Positions 59,547 through 62,598 of a DNA stretch of 62,598 nt are shown here, in pieces. The number at the start of each line of letters is the position of its first letter. Position 1 is the first letter of the stretch. Below the pieces are notes generated by a model. That model was not told the origin of the DNA, made no database searches, and was given only the letters and a program-made list of their open reading frames with translations. This DNA comes from UBA993 sp964485855 (lineage in GTDB: Bacteria > Bacillota > Dethiobacteria > DTU022), in NCBI GenBank assembly GCA_964485855.1, contig CAZAKI010000008.1, forward strand, positions 1-62,598. Direction: 5' to 3'. A program made the position numbers and the translations under genes.

Positions 59547-60389
59547 TCAGATAATAATCAAGGCAATAGCTACGATGCAAATCAAAACCCCCAGCGCCTG
59601 GTAACGGCTAATCCGTTCTTTAAAAAAAACCATCGCCAACACTACCGTTGCCGCCGGGTAAGTGCAGACTAGTACAGCGGCGATATCAACCCGCGTTAGC
59701 GAAGTAGAAACCAGGTAGAGTGCATTGGCCATCACATCTAAAAACCCGGAGAATATTGCAACCGGATGCCTGATGGGGTTTGGTAGTGGTAATCGTCGAT
59801 AAGCAATAATTAACAGGCCCATTGCCGCAGCCGCCAATTTGCCGAAAATCAGCGGGCTGAATATATAGCCCGGTTCAATCCGGGCCAGGAAGATAAAAAA
59901 TCCCCCGAACGCCAAGCCGGAAAACACCCCCTGCAGTAAACCGTCATTTGCTGTCTCGCCCTCAACCGGTTCCGACCTGGTTGTCATCCAAATTCCAAAT
60001 GCCGCTAAAATAAAACCAGCCAGAGTTATATTTGCAGGCAGACCCTGCAAAATAGCGCTGTAGATTACCGGCACTGCCGAAGCTACTACGGCCGAAGCAG
60101 GCGCCACAATACTGGCCCGCCGGTAAGCCAAGGCTTGATAGAGAGTGGCAAGGCCGATTGAACCCGACACACTGGCTAAAACCGCATAGAAGATGCTGGT
60201 TGCCGAAGGGAGCCCTTCCCCCCACAGTAGGGTTAGCACAAGCATCACCACCGCACCGACCAGGGCAGTAAGCATCAATACCTGGTAATGGTGTAAACGG
60301 CGGGTGGCAAATCCACCGCTAAAATCTGCTCCACCGTACAAAACTGCAGCAAAAAGTGCATAAAAAGCGCCTACTAGATGTGTAGCCAT
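59547..60389 (-). CDS. EamA/DMT superfamily transporter
   Basis: Membrane protein of 280 aa with ten hydrophobic segments in two EamA repeats (GGADFSGGFATRRL near the start; LVSTSLTRVDIAAVLVCTYPA and VFFKERISRYQALGV at the end). DMT transporters export amino acids, metabolites or nucleotide sugars; the substrate here is unknown. ATG with AAGGGA upstream. It stands alone between the GH65 pair and the lipoprotein gene. Confidence 0.85.
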   Translation of the reverse strand: MATHLVGAFYALFAAVLYGGADFSGGFATRRLHHYQVLMLTALVGAVVMLVLTLLWGEGLPSATSIFYAVLASVSGSIGLATLYQALAYRRASIVAPASAVVASAVPVIYSAILQGLPANITLAGFILAAFGIWMTTRSEPVEGETANDGLLQGVFSGLAFGGFFIFLARIEPGYIFSPLIFGKLAAAAMGLLIIAYRRLPLPNPIRHPVAIFSGFLDVMANALYLVSTSLTRVDIAAVLVCTYPAATVVLAMVFFKERISRYQALGVLICIVAIALIII

Positions 60390-60500
60390 TTGATCAATCC
60401 CTTGCGTTTGATTTTTTAGAGATGAAGCGCTTTTTTAAACTGGGGTTTATCTTAATTATTTAATTAAAATTACCCTACTCTACAATTTATTAAAACAATA

Positions 60501-62444
60501 TCAATCTTTTTGTTCAAATAGCTCCAGGGCATACCTGACTACAAGCGCCTCTATCGGTTTCCTAGAATTAACAGAGGGCTTCAGAGGGATAGTTTCTAAG
60601 CTGTAGATCTGGTTTGGTTGCTCATCATTTAGCCGCACCCAGGGACAGCTGCCCTTGACGGCATTATTAATCATCAATACGGTATGGGCCTGATCAGGTT
60701 GAACATGATCTTTAGCGCCCTGGATCCGCTGGTAAGGAACTGAAATTTTTCCGATAAAATTAGCAGCCTCCCTTTCTGACCAGAAATTGTGATCATCACA
60801 AGCAGCAATCGCACTCAAGTGACCGATATTATCTTCATCACAACCTCCCGTATCGTCGCGGTTGGCTGGTCCCTCCCAGTCAATTAAAAACTGCACTGGC
60901 AAATCAGGATAGCGGGCCAAAGCTCCTGATCCCATCGTTATTCCGTATGATAAGGTTACGATGCCAACTTTCCTGCTATTGACAGCCTGCAGAGAAGCGA
61001 TCTGGTGCACTAGAGCTGCCAGACCATCCTGCTGGATATATCCGCCATGGTCTTCGATCCCTGTACTTAAACCCCTTCCGTCAGGATCAAATATAACGGC
61101 AATTAAGCCGGCATCATTAATGGCGCTAACCATTGAAACACCACTGAGATTATTCTGTGTAAAATCTCTGCTGTTTCCTGTTCCCCCGGGAACAAGAATC
61201 AGCGCAGGCAAGCTGCTGCTTCGATCCCATGATTCTGGAATAAAAACTGTAACCGACAATGACGCACCACTGGTTGGGTTAATAATTATTAATGAATTTT
61301 CTCCTGTTTGCAATGGTGGCAGATCAGCAAGTTGATCAGCTGCTACTTGATCCTGATCCTGAACCTTAACATCGACATCCTCTTCGATGTAGATATTAGG
61401 TCGGGCACTATACTGCTGCTGCCAGATCTGGATTATCTCAGCATAGTTGGCATAAACTATTTTGCCCTCTTCAGCCAGAGGTGCCAGCTGTTCCAACAAC
61501 ACCAGCAGCTTCTGATGTTCTGCCGTACTAAAGATAATGCTTTGAGGTACTGCTATAGTGGCAGTGTAGATTAAATCCGGTTCAAGAGCACCGCTTTCCA
61601 GCAGCAGTAAAAGATCGCGTAAAAAATCCGGAGTTGATCGCTTGCCGAACTTGTTGTTCCAGTTATCATGCTCACCTGGCCCCACATAAACAAATGGGCC
61701 CTGCGGGTCATGACTCCAAAAATCGCTGCCCGTGCCGGCAGGAATCCATACCCCGCTGGAAAAATCATCAGCTGTAAAATCACCTGAACGGTGCCTGGAA
61801 CTGACAGCCAGGGTCAGGGCCTGCGGTTCCCAGATATAATTTTTAGCTTGCTTTCCTTTTTGCCCTTCAGCCAAATGTTTCCATTGTAACGGATCATCAT
61901 ATACCAGGCCGCCCATCGTTTCACTGACTCCGGCTGTCAGTTCACCGGCTAACCAGCGAATATCAGCATAATTGTCTCTACCATCGCGATCCCAGCCGCC
62001 CTGCTGATGGGCATCAATTTCGTAGCCATACCGCTCAACTAAGTAGTCAAGCACATTCATGTCACCGGTTAGGTTTCGCATCTCGGGCGTTTCGCATCGT
62101 GTCACTCCAAGCAAAAATTCGTACTCTGATTGCAGGTTTACAGCAGGGTTATAAGGAGCTATGGCTTCTGCAAAAACAAGCAGCTTCTCCCTGTATCCGG
62201 GAAAAGCTTGGCAGTTATTATAAACTGGCACATCCTCAAGATGTAATGCCACAGTGACATAAATTGGAGGAATTACAATTTTGTCAGACTGATCTACACT
62301 CAGCTCTCCACCATCTGCAGCCGGTGTGTCAACTTGATCATTTTTACTAAAAAAGGGCAGATCAAAAGATAAATCACAGGCAGTTAAAGCAAGTGATAGT
62401 AATAATAGAAATAATGTTGTGATTCTCTTGATGTTTAGCATCAT
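60501..62444 (-). CDS. Lipoprotein with putative deacetylase-like N-domain and alpha/beta-hydrolase C-domain
   Basis: A 647-aa exported lipoprotein of unknown function. The signal peptide ends in a lipobox LTAC (about Cys23). The first half (about 60-370) has a layout reminiscent of polysaccharide-deacetylase-like (NodB-fold) proteins that describe a long (beta/alpha) barrel: VTVALHLEDVP, YEIDAHQQGGWDRDG and a late KIVYANYAEIIQIW; this is a weak resemblance. A spacer rich in Asp/Gln (EEDVDVKVQDQDQVAADQ) leads to a clearer alpha/beta-hydrolase domain (about 405-647): ALILVPGGTGNSRDF, DPDGRGLSTGIEDHGGY, nucleophile elbow TLSYGITMG and a late His in GAKDHVQPDQAH. The elbow reads T-x-S-x-G instead of G-x-S-x-G. 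No obvious partner gene. Confidence 0.75.
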   Translation of the reverse strand: MMLNIKRITTLFLLLLSLALTACDLSFDLPFFSKNDQVDTPAADGGELSVDQSDKIVIPPIYVTVALHLEDVPVYNNCQAFPGYREKLLVFAEAIAPYNPAVNLQSEYEFLLGVTRCETPEMRNLTGDMNVLDYLVERYGYEIDAHQQGGWDRDGRDNYADIRWLAGELTAGVSETMGGLVYDDPLQWKHLAEGQKGKQAKNYIWEPQALTLAVSSRHRSGDFTADDFSSGVWIPAGTGSDFWSHDPQGPFVYVGPGEHDNWNNKFGKRSTPDFLRDLLLLLESGALEPDLIYTATIAVPQSIIFSTAEHQKLLVLLEQLAPLAEEGKIVYANYAEIIQIWQQQYSARPNIYIEEDVDVKVQDQDQVAADQLADLPPLQTGENSLIIINPTSGASLSVTVFIPESWDRSSSLPALILVPGGTGNSRDFTQNNLSGVSMVSAINDAGLIAVIFDPDGRGLSTGIEDHGGYIQQDGLAALVHQIASLQAVNSRKVGIVTLSYGITMGSGALARYPDLPVQFLIDWEGPANRDDTGGCDEDNIGHLSAIAACDDHNFWSEREAANFIGKISVPYQRIQGAKDHVQPDQAHTVLMINNAVKGSCPWVRLNDEQPNQIYSLETIPLKPSVNSRKPIEALVVRYALELFEQKD

Positions 62445-62464
62445 GATTGTTACATTTTATCATA

Positions 62465-62598
62465 TTAATTGTGATCTACCCAATCAACTTTGTCCGTAAA
62501 AGACTTGACACCGTTCATAAAAATCATTTCACCAGCCCAGGGAGCCTGGTCCACCTTTGAAGGGCCCTTTGATGTTGAAAGTGATCCAGCCTCCATAG
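62465..62598 (-). CDS. C-terminal fragment of an unidentified gene running off the window
   Basis: An open minus-strand frame enters from the right edge and stops at 62465, giving about 44 codons that end in SFTDKVDWVDHN. Codon use looks ordinary. It is too short to assign. The stop is only 21 bases upstream of the lipoprotein start, so the two may be in one operon. Confidence 0.4.
   Translation of the reverse strand, partial: MEAGSLSTSKGPSKVDQAPWAGEMIFMNGVKSFTDKVDWVDHN

Overview
The window looks like chromosome of an anaerobic, low-to-moderate-GC Firmicute (Clostridia in the broad sense). Reasons: the miaB-mutS-mutL-miaA gene string, strong Shine-Dalgarno sites with many TTG and GTG starts, oxygen-sensitive enzymes (two glycyl radical enzymes, a tungsten aldehyde oxidoreductase, an iron-sulfur L-serine dehydratase), ferredoxins, and MttB-type corrinoid methyltransferases. 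No respiratory chain, phage, insertion sequence or CRISPR array was seen. The species cannot be named from the sequence.

Layout. 1-9.3 kb: miaB-mutS-mutL-miaA preceded by a ferredoxin and a DUF2937 protein, then a DedA membrane protein and a ROK sugar kinase. 9.4-16.9 kb: a three-gene redox operon (fused NuoE/NuoF protein, 1262-residue iron-sulfur flavoprotein, DAO-family flavoprotein). 17.0-17.3 kb: a structured RNA with its own promoter and terminator, not recognised as a known family. 17.4-26.6 kb: an imino-acid region with ornithine aminotransferase, tRNA-Trp, trans-4-hydroxyproline dehydratase HypD and its activase, and divergently a second glycyl radical enzyme, its activase and a proline-racemase-family protein. 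26.7-32.6 kb: branched-chain amino acid ABC transporter plus a thioredoxin-CcdA protein. 32.9-35.7 kb: tungsten aldehyde oxidoreductase with MoaD-like and ferredoxin genes. 35.9-43.9 kb: serine dehydratase, ornithine-cyclodeaminase-family protein, RtcB, SurE and a methylthioadenosine salvage trio. 44.1-44.3 kb: tRNA-Thr, -Tyr and -Lys. 44.5-48.4 kb: nitrilase-family hydrolase, sigma-54 activator, zinc alcohol dehydrogenase. 48.6-55.5 kb: OpuC-like betaine transporter and two MttB-family methyltransferases. 55.8-62.6 kb: DUF4282 protein, GH65 disaccharide phosphorylase with beta-phosphoglucomutase, EamA transporter, a large two-domain lipoprotein and the end of an unidentified gene.

How it fits together. 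The theme is fermentation of amino and imino acids and of N-methylated amines. HypD makes pyrroline-5-carboxylate from hydroxyproline, and RocD can turn its open form into ornithine. The second half of the 1262-residue protein together with the DAO protein resembles a sarcosine / D-hydroxyproline / octopine dehydrogenase; its first half together with the NuoEF protein resembles the NAD- and ferredoxin-linked part of electron-bifurcating hydrogenases, without a hydrogenase domain. Betaine uptake and MttB demethylation would feed methyl groups to a corrinoid pathway outside the window and leave N-methyl or free imino acids that the other enzymes could use.

The best regulatory evidence lies upstream of the mttB pair: an excellent sigma-54 (-24/-12) promoter and, about 100 bp upstream of it, a 32-bp palindrome. 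Its core TTATC-N6-GATAA recurs just upstream of the sigma-54 activator gene at 45.6 kb.
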